A stretch of DNA of 64,000 nt from Cellulomonas alba (GCF_030362835.1 NZ_JAUCGQ010000001.1:1653461-1717460); one strand, 5' to 3'. Shown: positions 54,541 through 63,505, counted from the first letter of the stretch. The notes: generated from the sequence alone by a model not told the origin. Program-made: numbers and translations.

Positions 54541-55458
54541 TCAGCTCGCGCCGGGGCCTGCGTCGCGCGCGGCCGGGTCCTCGCCCGCGAGGACGAGGTA
54601 CAGGTCGCGGCGCGCGCGGTCGAGCAGCGCGACGGCTCGGGCGACCTGCTCGTCGGTGCCCGTGCGGCCCACCTGGTGGACCACCGAGACGAGCATGCCG
54701 ACCGAGTCGCGCAGCGTGCGGATCGGGTCGGCCGGCCGGGTGGCCGCGTCGTCCCACGGGGTGCCGAGCTCCTCGGCGTGCTCCTGGACGTAGGCGCGGC
54801 CCGCGTCGGTGAGCGTCGCCAGCCGGCGGCCGGACTCGGTCGCCGTCGTGACGAGCCCCTCGTCCTCGAGCAGGTTGAGCGCCGGGTAGACCGCGCCCGG
54901 GCTCGGCTGCCAGCGGCCGCCGGAGCGCGCCGCGATCTCCTGGATCAGCTGGTACCCGTGCCGCGGCTGCTCGGCGAGGAGCAGCAGGACGGCGGCGCGG
55001 ACGTCGCCGCGACCGGCACGGCGACCCGGGCCGCGGCCGCCTCGGGCCCGGCCGCTGCGATCGCCGTGCGCGGTGCGGCCGTGGTGGCCGCGCCGGCCGG
55101 GGTCGCCGCCCTCGGCGGCGTACTCGAACGCCCGGCCGCCGAACCCGGCGCCGAAGCCCGGGCCGAAGCCGACGTCGGGCGCGCGGCCGGGACCGCCACG
55201 GCGGCCCCCGGTGCTGCCCGGACCGCCGGGGTTGGTCGGGCCGCCGGGGACGGTCGGGGTGCCGGGGTCGGCGCCGGAGGGGCGGCCAGCGTCGCCAGCA
55301 TCGTGCGACGGTGCGCCGGCAGCAGCGCCGCCAGTGCGGCCATCGCCGGGCTCGATGTCGGGCGAGCCGGGGAAGTCGCCGCGGCGGCGGCGGTCGCGGG
55401 GGCCCGCCCCGAAGGGGTTGCCGGGGCGGGGACGGTATCGATCATGGGTGCCTCGCAT
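54541..55458 (-). CDS. PadR family regulator with long Gly/Pro-rich N-terminus
   Basis: 305 residues. Residues 1-150 are Gly/Pro/Arg-rich low complexity with GFGPGFGAGFGGRAFEY. The PadR winged helix is at about 155-230 (VRAAVLLLLAEQPRHGYQLIQEIAARSGG, PSPGAVYPALNLLEDEGLV), followed by a helical dimerisation tail. PadR proteins of this actinobacterial kind often begin with such a segment. AGGAGG is 6 nt before ATG. An operator-like palindrome lies upstream at 55581. Confidence 0.88.
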   Translation of the reverse strand: MRGTHDRYRPRPGNPFGAGPRDRRRRGDFPGSPDIEPGDGRTGGAAAGAPSHDAGDAGRPSGADPGTPTVPGGPTNPGGPGSTGGRRGGPGRAPDVGFGPGFGAGFGGRAFEYAAEGGDPGRRGHHGRTAHGDRSGRARGGRGPGRRAGRGDVRAAVLLLLAEQPRHGYQLIQEIAARSGGRWQPSPGAVYPALNLLEDEGLVTTATESGRRLATLTDAGRAYVQEHAEELGTPWDDAATRPADPIRTLRDSVGMLVSVVHQVGRTGTDEQVARAVALLDRARRDLYLVLAGEDPAARDAGPGAS

Positions 55459-55580
55459 GAGGTGCCTCCTGGGGTGTCTCGAGGCCCGCCGGTGGGTGGT
55501 CCGCGGGCCGGGGCCGGCCGCGTGGTGCCGCGGGCCGACCGGAACGATCGCGAGACCGGTCGCTGAGGACCGGACGCCGT

Positions 55581-55606
55581 AACGATATATCGTTGATACA
55601 TCGTTA
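55581..55606 (-). promoter_or_regulatory. Operator-like palindrome before the padR gene
   Basis: AACGATATATCGTT (55581-55594) is a perfect 14-bp palindrome; a further ATCGTT half-site follows at 55600. It is the most AT-rich segment of the region, between the SDR and padR genes, and suits PadR autoregulation. Confidence 0.6.
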
Positions 55607-55643
55607 GCAACCATCGCGTCGGAGACGGGCGCGGCGCGGTGGG

Positions 55644-56390
55644 TCAGAGCCGGGCGAGGACCGCGCCGCCGTGGATGCCCAGCACCTGCCCCGTGGTCCA
55701 GCCCGCGTCGGGGCCGACGAGGTACGCGACGGCGGCGGCAACCTCCTCGGGCGTGCCGCCGCGGCCCGCGGGGATGCGTGCGAGCCGCGCCCGCCGGTCG
55801 TCGTCCGTCAGCCCCTGCTCGGCCCAGAACTCGGTGCCGGGCACGAACCCGGGCGCGACCGCGTTGACGGTGATCCCCTCGGCCGCGACCTCGCGTGCGA
55901 GCCACGTCGCCCACGAGTTGATCGCGGCCTTCGCGGCGCCGTAGGAGCCCGCGCCGCGCAGCGCCGCCACGGAGCTCATCGCGACGACGCGGCCCCCCGG
56001 GCGGCTCAGGTGGGGCAGGAACGCGTCCGCCGTCAGCACCGTGGTCAGCACGTTCAGCCGGAACTGCTCGAGCCACCGCTCGGCGACCTGCTCGAGCGTG
56101 TCCTCCGGCTGCTCGCGGGTGCCGCCCGCGTTGAGCACGAGCGCGTCGAGCGGGCCGGTCCAACGCTCGGCGAGCGCGCGGACGTCGGCCGGCTCGCGCA
56201 GGTCGGCGGTCTCGACACTGACGGCGTCGCGACCCGTCTCGGCATCGATCGCCTCGCGCGCCTCCTCGAGCCGGTCCCGCCGCCGGCCGACGACCGTCAC
56301 GTCGAACCCGTCGAGCGCGAGCCGGCGCGCGATCGCGCGCCCGATCCCCGTGCCGCCACCCGTCACCAGCGCCCGCTGCCCCTGCGTCAT
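55644..56390 (-). CDS. SDR family oxidoreductase
   Basis: 248 residues, classical SDR: TGGGTGIGRAIAR, LNAGG, Ser in MSSVAAL, YGAAK catalytic Tyr-Lys, and PGFVPGTEFW. Catalytically complete, unlike the SDR at 21031. Closest in style to 3-oxoacyl reductases; substrate unknown. Transcribed toward padR, but separated from it by the palindromic operator. Confidence 0.9.
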   Translation of the reverse strand: MTQGQRALVTGGGTGIGRAIARRLALDGFDVTVVGRRRDRLEEAREAIDAETGRDAVSVETADLREPADVRALAERWTGPLDALVLNAGGTREQPEDTLEQVAERWLEQFRLNVLTTVLTADAFLPHLSRPGGRVVAMSSVAALRGAGSYGAAKAAINSWATWLAREVAAEGITVNAVAPGFVPGTEFWAEQGLTDDDRRARLARIPAGRGGTPEEVAAAVAYLVGPDAGWTTGQVLGIHGGAVLARL

Positions 56391-56535
56391 GCCGACCAGA
56401 GTGCCCGGCCGCGGCGGAGACGTCGACGGGAACGGCTCGTCACCCGTTCGCCCCTTCAGCACGCCGCCCCCGGCGCCGATGCCCCAGGCGACCACCGCGC
56501 GCGCCGCGCACCGTGGCTCTCCGGAGAGGCGAGGC

Positions 56536-57600
56536 TTGGCCGACCACCCGCACGTGCCGCACGACGACCTGCCCCGCTCGCCCACCGGGCGCGTGCCGCA
56601 GTGGGTCGTCGAGGAGGCGCGCACCGGTCGGCGGACCGCCCCCGACCCGTGGCGCGTCGGACCGCCCCTGCTCGGACCCGACCTCGGCGGCCCGGCGACG
56701 GGGCGGACACGCGCGAAGCCGCACCGGCGTCGCCGCTCGCACCGACCCGTCGCTGGCACGCGTCGGCGCAGCCCGGCCCCGCTGCCGGGCGACCGCGTCA
56801 TCCGGCGCAGCACCCATCCCGTCGCCTGGACGCTGCTCGTCGCGCTCGTGCTGGTCACGGCCGTCGCGCCCGTCCGCTCCTGGGCGTACACGGGCGTCGC
56901 GCGGCTGACGGGCCACGCCGTGCACCTGCCGGGGACGCCGACGCCCGGGCGCGAGGAGGCGGACACGCCGCTCGGGACGCCCGCAGCCGTCTCGTCGCGG
57001 AGCTCGTCGTTCGCGTTCATGCACCGCCAGCCGGACGGCGTCACACCCGTCACGTGGGACCCGTGCCGTCCGATCCACTACGTGACGCGCCCCGCCGGCA
57101 CGCCCGCGGGCGGCGACGCGCTCGTCGCGCACGCGATCGCCGCCGTGACGCGCGCGACCGGCCTGCGCTTCGTCGACGACGGCGCGACGACCGAGTCCGT
57201 CACGGCGGACCGCGCGGTGTTCCAGCCGGACCGGTACGGCGACCGCTGGGCGCCGGTGCTGATCGCGTGGGAGACGCCGGACGAGCAGCCGCGGCTCGCG
57301 GGTTCGGTCGCCGGGCTCTCCGGCCCGGCGGGCGTGACGCTGCCCGGTGCCGACGCCGCGTACGTCTCGGGAACCGTCGAGCTCGACGGTCAGCAGATCG
57401 CGACGGCCGAGCGCGTCGAGCCCGCGGCGGCTCGGCTCATCGTCATGCACGAGCTCGGGCACCTCGTCGGGCTCGACCACGTGGACGACCCGACGCAGGC
57501 GATGAACCCGATCGCGACGCACGGGTTGCAGGGCTTCGCGGCGGGCGACCTCACGGGCCTGGCGCGCCTCGGCCGGGGCGACTGCCGGCCGGACCTCTGA
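56536..57600 (+). CDS. Matrixin-like zinc metalloprotease, membrane-anchored
   Basis: 354 residues. The zinc motif HELGHLVGLDH (about 310-320) is complete for the metzincin/matrixin group, followed by MNP as Met-turn region. One membrane helix is at about 95-112, preceded by a 90-residue Arg/Pro-rich cytoplasmic part and followed by the extracellular catalytic domain. TTG start inferred from the GAGGCGAGG upstream; later in-frame GTG starts are possible. Target unknown. Confidence 0.8.
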   Translation: MADHPHVPHDDLPRSPTGRVPQWVVEEARTGRRTAPDPWRVGPPLLGPDLGGPATGRTRAKPHRRRRSHRPVAGTRRRSPAPLPGDRVIRRSTHPVAWTLLVALVLVTAVAPVRSWAYTGVARLTGHAVHLPGTPTPGREEADTPLGTPAAVSSRSSSFAFMHRQPDGVTPVTWDPCRPIHYVTRPAGTPAGGDALVAHAIAAVTRATGLRFVDDGATTESVTADRAVFQPDRYGDRWAPVLIAWETPDEQPRLAGSVAGLSGPAGVTLPGADAAYVSGTVELDGQQIATAERVEPAAARLIVMHELGHLVGLDHVDDPTQAMNPIATHGLQGFAAGDLTGLARLGRGDCRPDL

Positions 57601-57634
57601 CCGTCGCGGCCGATTGCCGGACGGACCGGTTCGG

Positions 57635-58414
57635 TCAGGGTCGCGCGACGACGAGCCGGAGCGCGCCGTCGAACGACGGCTGCGTCCGCAGGTGCCCGAA
57701 CCGGGCGTCCCACGCACCCGAGTCGAGGTCGTCGCGCAGCTGCCGCTCGAACCGGCCGACCGCCGCCGGCTCGACGAAGCCCCACGCCGAGCACGCCTGC
57801 CGCGCGGCGGGGTCGAGCAGCAGCTCCGGCCGGCCGTAGTAGGCGTCGTTGAAGCCGTCGGTGCAGTCGAGCGGGATCGGCACGACGCGCACGTCGACGT
57901 GGTCGGGGCCGCCGAGGAGCCGCGAGAGCTCCTCGATCGGCGGGTAGCGGCGCGCCTCCGTCGCGATCACCTCGGGGGCGTAGTGCACGAGCCACCAGTC
58001 CGCGAGCGCGTCGGGGTCGCCGGTGAGGAGCACGACGGGGCCGCGCGTGACGCGTCGGACCTCCGCGAGGCCGGCCGCGAGGTCGGGCCACTGGTGGACG
58101 GTGAACGTGCCCATGGCCGCGTCGAAGGCGCCGTCCTCGAACGGCAGGTGCTCGGCGACCGCGTCGACCGCCGGCGCGAGGTGCGGCGGGCGCTGGGCGC
58201 GCATCGCAGCACTCGGCTCGACGGGTGTGACGTCGCGGTCCGTCGGCTCGTACGAGCCCGCGCCGGCGCCGACGTTCAGCACGGTGCGCGCGTCGCCGAG
58301 CGCCGCGTGGACCGCGGCGGCGATCCGGTCGTCCGGGCGCCGGTACGTCGGGTAGACCGCGCCGGTGCGGCCGTAGTCGTGGTCCCCCGCGCTGCCGTCC
58401 GCCGTCCGCGTCAT
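57635..58414 (-). CDS. Class I SAM-dependent methyltransferase
   Basis: 259 residues, Methyltransf_11-like. Motif I is VLNVGAGAGSYEP, acidic loop VTPVEPSAAM, and later FDAAMGTFTVHQWPDLAAGLAEVRRV. Substrate unknown. The start is the internal ATG at MTRTAD. Divergent from the YCII operon with a 188-bp gap that contains the ECF42-type promoter. Confidence 0.85.
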   Translation of the reverse strand: MTRTADGSAGDHDYGRTGAVYPTYRRPDDRIAAAVHAALGDARTVLNVGAGAGSYEPTDRDVTPVEPSAAMRAQRPPHLAPAVDAVAEHLPFEDGAFDAAMGTFTVHQWPDLAAGLAEVRRVTRGPVVLLTGDPDALADWWLVHYAPEVIATEARRYPPIEELSRLLGGPDHVDVRVVPIPLDCTDGFNDAYYGRPELLLDPAARQACSAWGFVEPAAVGRFERQLRDDLDSGAWDARFGHLRTQPSFDGALRLVVARP

Positions 58415-58521
58415 GCGGCCCAGTGCAGCACGCACCGCCGCGCGGCGTCACGGGCTTCGGCGGCGCGGGTTCGGCCGCGCGTCGTGACGGCACGGTCCCG
58501 ACGAGGCGTTCGGTGGGAGGG

Positions 58522-58550
58522 TGTCGAGCGGGGTGGGGGCGGCGCGTCAT
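58522..58550 (+). promoter_or_regulatory. ECF42-type promoter of the first YCII gene, second operon
   Basis: TGTCGA (58522-58527), 17-nt spacer, CGTCAT (58545-58550), about 51 nt before ATG 58602. Confidence 0.7.
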
Positions 58551-58601
58551 CTCGGCGACCGGGCTCGCGCCGCGCGGCCCGACGGACGGATGGAGACCCT
58601 C

Positions 58602-58958
58602 ATGAACGCCACGTACCTGGTGCTGCTCCTCGGCGACGAGCGCGAGTGGTCCGCGCTCGACGGGCCCGGACGGGACGCGCTCGACGCGTCGCACCGCGAG
58701 TTCACGGCCGTCGCCCCGACGCGCGGGCACACGATCCTCGAGGGACGCGAGCTCGCGCTCCCGTCGACGGCGCTCGTGGTGCGGCGGGCGCGGGACGGCG
58801 AGGCGACGGTGAGCGAGGGCCCGTTCGCAGAGACGGTCGAGCAGGTGGGCGGGTACTACCTGGTGCGCACGGCCGACCCGAACGATCTGGCGCAGCTCGT
58901 CGCGGACACCCTGACGGAGCACGCCGACATCCGCCTCATGCTGCACACCGAGGGCTGA
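58602..58958 (+). CDS. YCII-related (DGPF) protein
   Basis: 118 residues: YLVLLLGDEREWSALDG, SEGPFAETVEQVGGYYLVRT. The DGPF core appears as EGPF. The second of two close in-frame ATGs is chosen because GGAG lies 6 nt before it. Its own ECF42-type promoter is upstream, and a second such promoter lies between it and the next YCII gene. Confidence 0.9.
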   Translation: MNATYLVLLLGDEREWSALDGPGRDALDASHREFTAVAPTRGHTILEGRELALPSTALVVRRARDGEATVSEGPFAETVEQVGGYYLVRTADPNDLAQLVADTLTEHADIRLMLHTEG

Positions 58959-58974
58959 CCCGACTCGGTCCGGC

Positions 58975-59003
58975 TGTCGATTTCCCGGACCCTCGCGCGT
59001 CAT
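58975..59003 (+). promoter_or_regulatory. ECF42-type promoter of the second YCII gene, second operon
   Basis: TGTCGA (58975-58980), 17-nt spacer, CGTCAT (58998-59003), 47 nt before ATG 59051. The core hexamers equal those at 58522 exactly, though the spacers differ completely. Confidence 0.72.
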
Positions 59004-59050
59004 CCCCCCAGACGGGCACAGTGGGAGGCCCGCAGACGAGAGGACCCGCC

Positions 59051-59458
59051 ATGAGCACGTACATCGTCCTGCTGCACTCCGACGAGGCAGCCTGGGAGAA
59101 CGCCGACGAGGCGACGCGTGAGCGCGTCCGCAGCGCGCACGTGGAGTTCGCGCAGCGGGCCATCGGGGCCGGCCACCGGATCCTGGGCGGCGAGGAGCTG
59201 GACCGCTCCCGCACCGCGACGGTCGTGCGCCGCGACGGCGAGGGCCGGTTCGAGACGAGCGAGGGCCCGTACGCCGAGGCCGTCGAGCAGGTCGGCGGGT
59301 TCTACGCGGTCGAGACGGACGACCCGGCGGGCCTCGCCGAGATCGTCCAGGTCCTCGCGTGGCACGACGGCGCCGCGTGCGAGATCCGCCCGATCATCGA
59401 CCACTCGATGGACGTGGACCTCGGAGCGCGCGCGCAGGCCGCGGCGGGGGTGTCGTGA
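59051..59458 (+). CDS. YCII-related (DGPF) protein
   Basis: 135 residues: TYIVLLHSDEAAWENAD, SEGPYAEAVEQVGGFYAVET and CEIRPIIDHSMDVDLG. Close relative of the preceding YCII protein (same order of motifs and length). Its stop overlaps the GTG start of the sigma gene (GTGA). Confidence 0.9.
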   Translation: MSTYIVLLHSDEAAWENADEATRERVRSAHVEFAQRAIGAGHRILGGEELDRSRTATVVRRDGEGRFETSEGPYAEAVEQVGGFYAVETDDPAGLAEIVQVLAWHDGAACEIRPIIDHSMDVDLGARAQAAAGVS

Positions 59459-60900
59459 CGCAGGACCCTCCCCACGCGGAGCTCGACGCCGACGCCGGCG
59501 CGGGGGACGGACCCGGTGCGGGACCCGAACCCGCCGGCGCGGACGTCGACGCCGCACCCCCTCGTGCAGCGGGCCCGGCCGGCGACGCCCCCGCGGCCGA
59601 GGCGGGCGCCGCCGAGCGACCCGCCCCCGGCGCCAGTGCGCCCGAGGTCGCCTCGGCGATCGCGGAGGCGTGGACGACGAGCTGGTCGCGCCTCGTGGCG
59701 CTGCTCATCGGCCAGTACGCGCGGCCCGACCTCGCGGAGGACGCGGTCGCCGACGCGTTCGAGCAGGCGGCCCGCCACTGGCCGACCGCGGGCGTCCCGC
59801 GCAACCCGGGCGCGTGGCTGCTCACCACGGCACGCCGGCGCGTGCTGGACAGGCTGCGCACCGAGCAGGTGCACCGGCGCAAGGAGCCCCTGATGGTCGT
59901 CGACGACGAGATGCGCGCCCTCGCGGCGGCCGCCGTCGACCCCGGCGCGCACGTCGCGGACGAGCAGCTGCGGCTCGTCTTCGCGTGCTGCCACCCGGCG
60001 ATCGCGCCGGACGACCGCGTCGCGCTGACGCTGCGGTTCGTCGTCGGCCTCTCGACCGCCGAGATCGCGCGGCTGCTGCTGGTCCAGGAGACGGCGCTCG
60101 CGGCGCGCATGACGCGGGCCAAGAAACGGCTCGCGGCGTCCGGCATCCCGTTCGCGGTGCCCGCCCCCGAGCGGCTCGACGACCGCCTCGACGTGGTGGC
60201 GACCGTCGCGTACCTGCTGTTCACGGCGGGCTACCAGCCCGCGCCGGGCGAGCGGCCGCTGCGCGTCGACCTCGGCGACGAGGCGATCCGGCTGCTGCGC
60301 TCGCTCGACACCCTGCTGCCGGACCGCGCCGTGGTGCGCGCGCTGCTCGCCCTGCTGCTCCTGCAGCACTCGCGGCGCGACGCGCGGCTCGACCGCGACG
60401 GCGCGATCGTGCTGCTCGCGGACCAGGACCGGTCGCGGTGGCACGCCGACGAGATCGCGGAGGGCGTGGCGCTCCTGACGACGCTCGAGCCCGACGTCCC
60501 GACGTCCCGGCTCGCGGAGGACTACCGCGTGCAGGCGCTCGTCGCGGCCGAGCACGCGACGGCGGCGTCGGCGGATGCGACGCGCTGGGACGTGATCGCG
60601 GCCCACTACGCGCACCTCGAGGCACTCAGCGGGTCGCCGGTCGTGCGGCTCGCGCGCGCGGTCGCGGTCGCGGAGGCGCAGGGCGCGGACGCGGGGCTCG
60701 CACTGCTCGAGGGGCTGGACGACGCGCTGCCGCGCCATCACCGCGTCCCGGCCGTGCGCGCCGAGCTGCTGGTGCGCGTGGGGCGCACGGCCGACGCGGC
60801 GTCGCAGTACCGGCGCGCGCTCGACCTCGTCACGAACGCGACCGAGCGCACGCACCTCGAGGCGCGCCTCGCGGCGCTGGGCGGGTCCCCGACCGAGTGA
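59455..60900 (+). CDS. ECF42-like RNA polymerase sigma factor, second copy
   Basis: 481 residues. A 62-residue acidic/Ala-Pro-rich N-terminal extension precedes region 2 (about 70-140, LAEDAVADAFEQAARHWP), region 4 (about 175-230, VALTLRFVVGLSTAEIARLLLVQETALAARMTRAKKRL), then the DUF6596-like domain (YLLFTAGYQP) and TPR-like tail. Conserved CCHPAI between regions is shared with the 23127 sigma. Both sit last in YCII operons with the same promoter signature. Confidence 0.92.
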   Translation: MTQDPPHAELDADAGAGDGPGAGPEPAGADVDAAPPRAAGPAGDAPAAEAGAAERPAPGASAPEVASAIAEAWTTSWSRLVALLIGQYARPDLAEDAVADAFEQAARHWPTAGVPRNPGAWLLTTARRRVLDRLRTEQVHRRKEPLMVVDDEMRALAAAAVDPGAHVADEQLRLVFACCHPAIAPDDRVALTLRFVVGLSTAEIARLLLVQETALAARMTRAKKRLAASGIPFAVPAPERLDDRLDVVATVAYLLFTAGYQPAPGERPLRVDLGDEAIRLLRSLDTLLPDRAVVRALLALLLLQHSRRDARLDRDGAIVLLADQDRSRWHADEIAEGVALLTTLEPDVPTSRLAEDYRVQALVAAEHATAASADATRWDVIAAHYAHLEALSGSPVVRLARAVAVAEAQGADAGLALLEGLDDALPRHHRVPAVRAELLVRVGRTADAASQYRRALDLVTNATERTHLEARLAALGGSPTE

Positions 60901-60909
60901 CGCCGGCCG

Positions 60910-62238
60910 TCAGCCGACGACGAGCAGTGCCACGAGCGTCAGGTTGAGCGCGACGACGAGCCCGACGACCACGAGCAGCGTGCCGTGCAGCCGGCGCCCG
61001 TTGCGGTGGACGCCCATGAGCCGCGCGTCCCGGGTCAGCCGGACCAGCGGCACCATCGCGAACGGGATGCCGAAGCACAGCACCACCTGCGAGAGCACGA
61101 GGGTCCACGTCGGGTCGGCGCCGGCCGCCAGCAGCACGACCGCGGGCACGAGCGTCACGACCCGCCGCACCACGATCGGCACCTGCCGGTGCAGCAGCCC
61201 CGCCATGATCGTCGACCCGGCGTAGGCGCCGACCGACGACGACGCGAGCCCCGACGCGAGCAGACCGACCGCGAACACGACGCCGACGCCGACGCCGAAC
61301 GCGTCGACGATCGCCGCATGCGCCCCCTCGATCGAGTCGGTGCTGCCGGCGGCGTCGCGGAGCCCCGACGCGGCGAGCAGCAGCAGCCCGATGTTGACGA
61401 CGCCCGCGACCGCGAGCGCCGCTCCGACGTCCCACCGGGTCGCGCGCAGCAGGTGCGTCCGCGCGTCGTGGTCCGAGGGGTGCCCGTGCCGGTCGTGCAC
61501 GAGCGCCGAGTGCAGGTAGATGACGTGCGGCATGACGGTCGCACCGAGCATCGAGGCCGCCAGCAGCACGGAGCCCGGCCCGTCGAACCGCGGGACGAGC
61601 CCCGAGAGCACGCCGCGCGCGTCGGGCGGGCTGACCAGCAGGCCGGCCAGGAAGCCGATGGTGATGACGGCGAGCAGCCCGATGATCACGACCTCGAACC
61701 GCCGCTGGCCGTACCGGCTCTGCAGCGTCAGCAGCCCGAGCGAGACGACGCCGACGATCACGCCACCGAGGGCGAGCGGCAGGCCGAACAGCAGGTGCAG
61801 CGCGATCGCGCCGCCGACGACCTCCGCGATGTCCGTCGCCGCCGCGACGACCTCCGCCTGCAGCCAGTACGCGATGCGCGGCCCGCGGCGCAGGCGCTCG
61901 CCCAGCACGGCCGGCAGCGACCGGCCGGTGACGAGCCCGAGCTTGGCGGACTGGTACTGCACGAGAACCGCGATGACGTCCGCGACCACGAGCACCCACA
62001 GCAGCAGGTACCCGTACCGCGAGCCGGCGGTGAGGTTCGCCGCCACGTTGCCCGGGTCGACGTACGCGATCGCGGCGACGAACGCCGGGCCGAGCAGCAG
62101 CGCGGTGCGCCCGCGCCGCGGTGGGGCGACCTGCCCGCCGGACGTCGAGGCACCCCGGCCGCTGGGCGGCGGCGCGTCGGGCGTGGCCTCGAGCGCGGCC
62201 GTGCGGCCGCCGGGCACGCCCTCGTCGCTCGCGCTCAT
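60910..62238 (-). CDS. mntH: Nramp family divalent metal transporter (MntH-like)
   Basis: 442 residues, 11 membrane helices. The metal-site motifs are DPGN (IAYVDPGNVAANL) in helix 1 and MPH (GATVMPHVIYLHSALVH) in helix 6, as required for Mn2+/Fe2+ import. A 40-residue disordered N-terminus is present. The ATG at MSASDEG is chosen; a GTG further up is possible. A TTCGG-N4-CCGAA palindrome lies about 40 bp upstream. Confidence 0.93.
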   Translation of the reverse strand: MSASDEGVPGGRTAALEATPDAPPPSGRGASTSGGQVAPPRRGRTALLLGPAFVAAIAYVDPGNVAANLTAGSRYGYLLLWVLVVADVIAVLVQYQSAKLGLVTGRSLPAVLGERLRRGPRIAYWLQAEVVAAATDIAEVVGGAIALHLLFGLPLALGGVIVGVVSLGLLTLQSRYGQRRFEVVIIGLLAVITIGFLAGLLVSPPDARGVLSGLVPRFDGPGSVLLAASMLGATVMPHVIYLHSALVHDRHGHPSDHDARTHLLRATRWDVGAALAVAGVVNIGLLLLAASGLRDAAGSTDSIEGAHAAIVDAFGVGVGVVFAVGLLASGLASSSVGAYAGSTIMAGLLHRQVPIVVRRVVTLVPAVVLLAAGADPTWTLVLSQVVLCFGIPFAMVPLVRLTRDARLMGVHRNGRRLHGTLLVVVGLVVALNLTLVALLVVG

Positions 62239-62277
62239 CGCCCCACTCGGCTCTCCGGGTCGACCGTCCACCCGATT

Positions 62278-62294
62278 GTTCGGATACCCGAAAC
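62278..62294 (-). promoter_or_regulatory. Palindrome upstream of the Nramp gene
   Basis: GTTCGGATACCCGAAAC contains TTCGG-N4-CCGAA (62279-62292). It lies where a metal-responsive repressor (MntR/DtxR class) could bind, but no known consensus is matched. Confidence 0.4.
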
Positions 62295-62398
62295 TCTAGT
62301 GCCCGGACGGCCAAACATCCCGCGCACGCGAGCGCGCGCCGCATGATCCCGCGGCATTCCGGTCGACCGGCCCGGGCACCCACCGCCACAGTGGACGC

Positions 62399-63505
62399 GT
62401 GACGACGTGGTCGATCGACCCGCTGCCGGTCCCCGACGGCCCGGACGATCCCGGCCTGCGCGAGCTCGCGCACGTCACGAACGCGGTCGACCGCGAGCTC
62501 TGGGGCTCCGACGACTTCCGCCGGACCACGCGTGAGCTCCTCGAGTCGCTGCGCGACGACCCGTACGAGCGGCACGTCGTGCTCGGCGCGCGCGACGGCG
62601 GCGCCCTGCTCGGCTACGCGCTGCTGCACCTGCCGCGCCGCGAGAACACGCACACCGGCGCGCTCGAGCTCGGCGTGCTCCCCGAGCACCGCCGCCGGGG
62701 CATCGGCACCGCGCTGCACGCCGCGGCTCTCGCGCACGCGCGCGCCGACGGACGCACCCGGCTCACGGCGTCGACGGACCAGCGCGTCGAGCCGGCGCCG
62801 GGCACGGGGACGCTCGCGCCGCCGACCGGCGAGGGGCTCGTCGCGGCCGACGACGCGGGTGTGCGGTTCGCGCGGCGGCACGGCTGGGACCTCGAGCAGG
62901 TCGCGCGCTACTCGGTGCTCGACGTGCCGCGGGACGGCGACGCCGCGGCCCGGGAGCACGTCGCCCGCCTGCGCGCCGACGCCGAGGCCCACGCCGGGCC
63001 GGACTACCGACTGCTGGCCTGGTCGGCTCCGACGCCGGCCGACTACGCGGAGCAGTTCGCCGCGCTCCAGACCGAGATGAGCGCGGACGACCCGCACGCC
63101 GGTTTCGAACAGGACACCCAGGAGTGGGACGCCGAGCGGGTGCGCCGGGGCGAGCAGACGTGGGCCGCGCAGGGCCGCGCGCTCCTCGTCATGTGCGCCG
63201 AGCACGTGCCGACGCGGACGCTGGCCGCGTACACCGACCTCCTCGTCCCCGACGAGCCCGGCGAGTACGTGCACCAGTACGACACGCTGGTGGCGCGCGC
63301 CCACCGCGGCCGGCGCCTCGGCATGCTCGTCAAGACCGCGAACGTGCAGCGGCTCGTCGACGAGCTGCCCGCGGTGCGACGCATCGGCACGTGGAACGCC
63401 GAGGAGAACCGCTGGATGCTCGCGATCAACGTCGCGCTCGGGTTCCGCCCGGCGGGCGGTTCGGGCGAGTGGCAGCTGCGGCTCGACGGGCGCGGCGACG
63501 CCTGA
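62399..63505 (+). CDS. Double-GNAT N-acetyltransferase family protein
   Basis: 368 residues made of two GNAT halves. The first (about 15-185) has a full acetyl-CoA loop, LELGVLPEHRRRGIGTALHAAALAHA. The second (about 200-360) has TLVARAHRGRRLGMLVKTANVQRL. Similar two-domain proteins occur in actinobacteria, including mycothiol synthase, but the acceptor here is unknown. GTG start. Confidence 0.88.
   Translation: MTTWSIDPLPVPDGPDDPGLRELAHVTNAVDRELWGSDDFRRTTRELLESLRDDPYERHVVLGARDGGALLGYALLHLPRRENTHTGALELGVLPEHRRRGIGTALHAAALAHARADGRTRLTASTDQRVEPAPGTGTLAPPTGEGLVAADDAGVRFARRHGWDLEQVARYSVLDVPRDGDAAAREHVARLRADAEAHAGPDYRLLAWSAPTPADYAEQFAALQTEMSADDPHAGFEQDTQEWDAERVRRGEQTWAAQGRALLVMCAEHVPTRTLAAYTDLLVPDEPGEYVHQYDTLVARAHRGRRLGMLVKTANVQRLVDELPAVRRIGTWNAEENRWMLAINVALGFRPAGGSGEWQLRLDGRGDA

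Noticed and set aside
55430-55445. Third copy of the xylan-island operator
   Set aside because: Only GGTATCGAT is shared and it lies inside the padR coding region, so it is most likely chance.
62278-62294. MntR or DtxR operator with confidence
   Set aside because: The palindrome is clear, but it does not match a consensus that I can name, so it is kept only as a low-confidence site.
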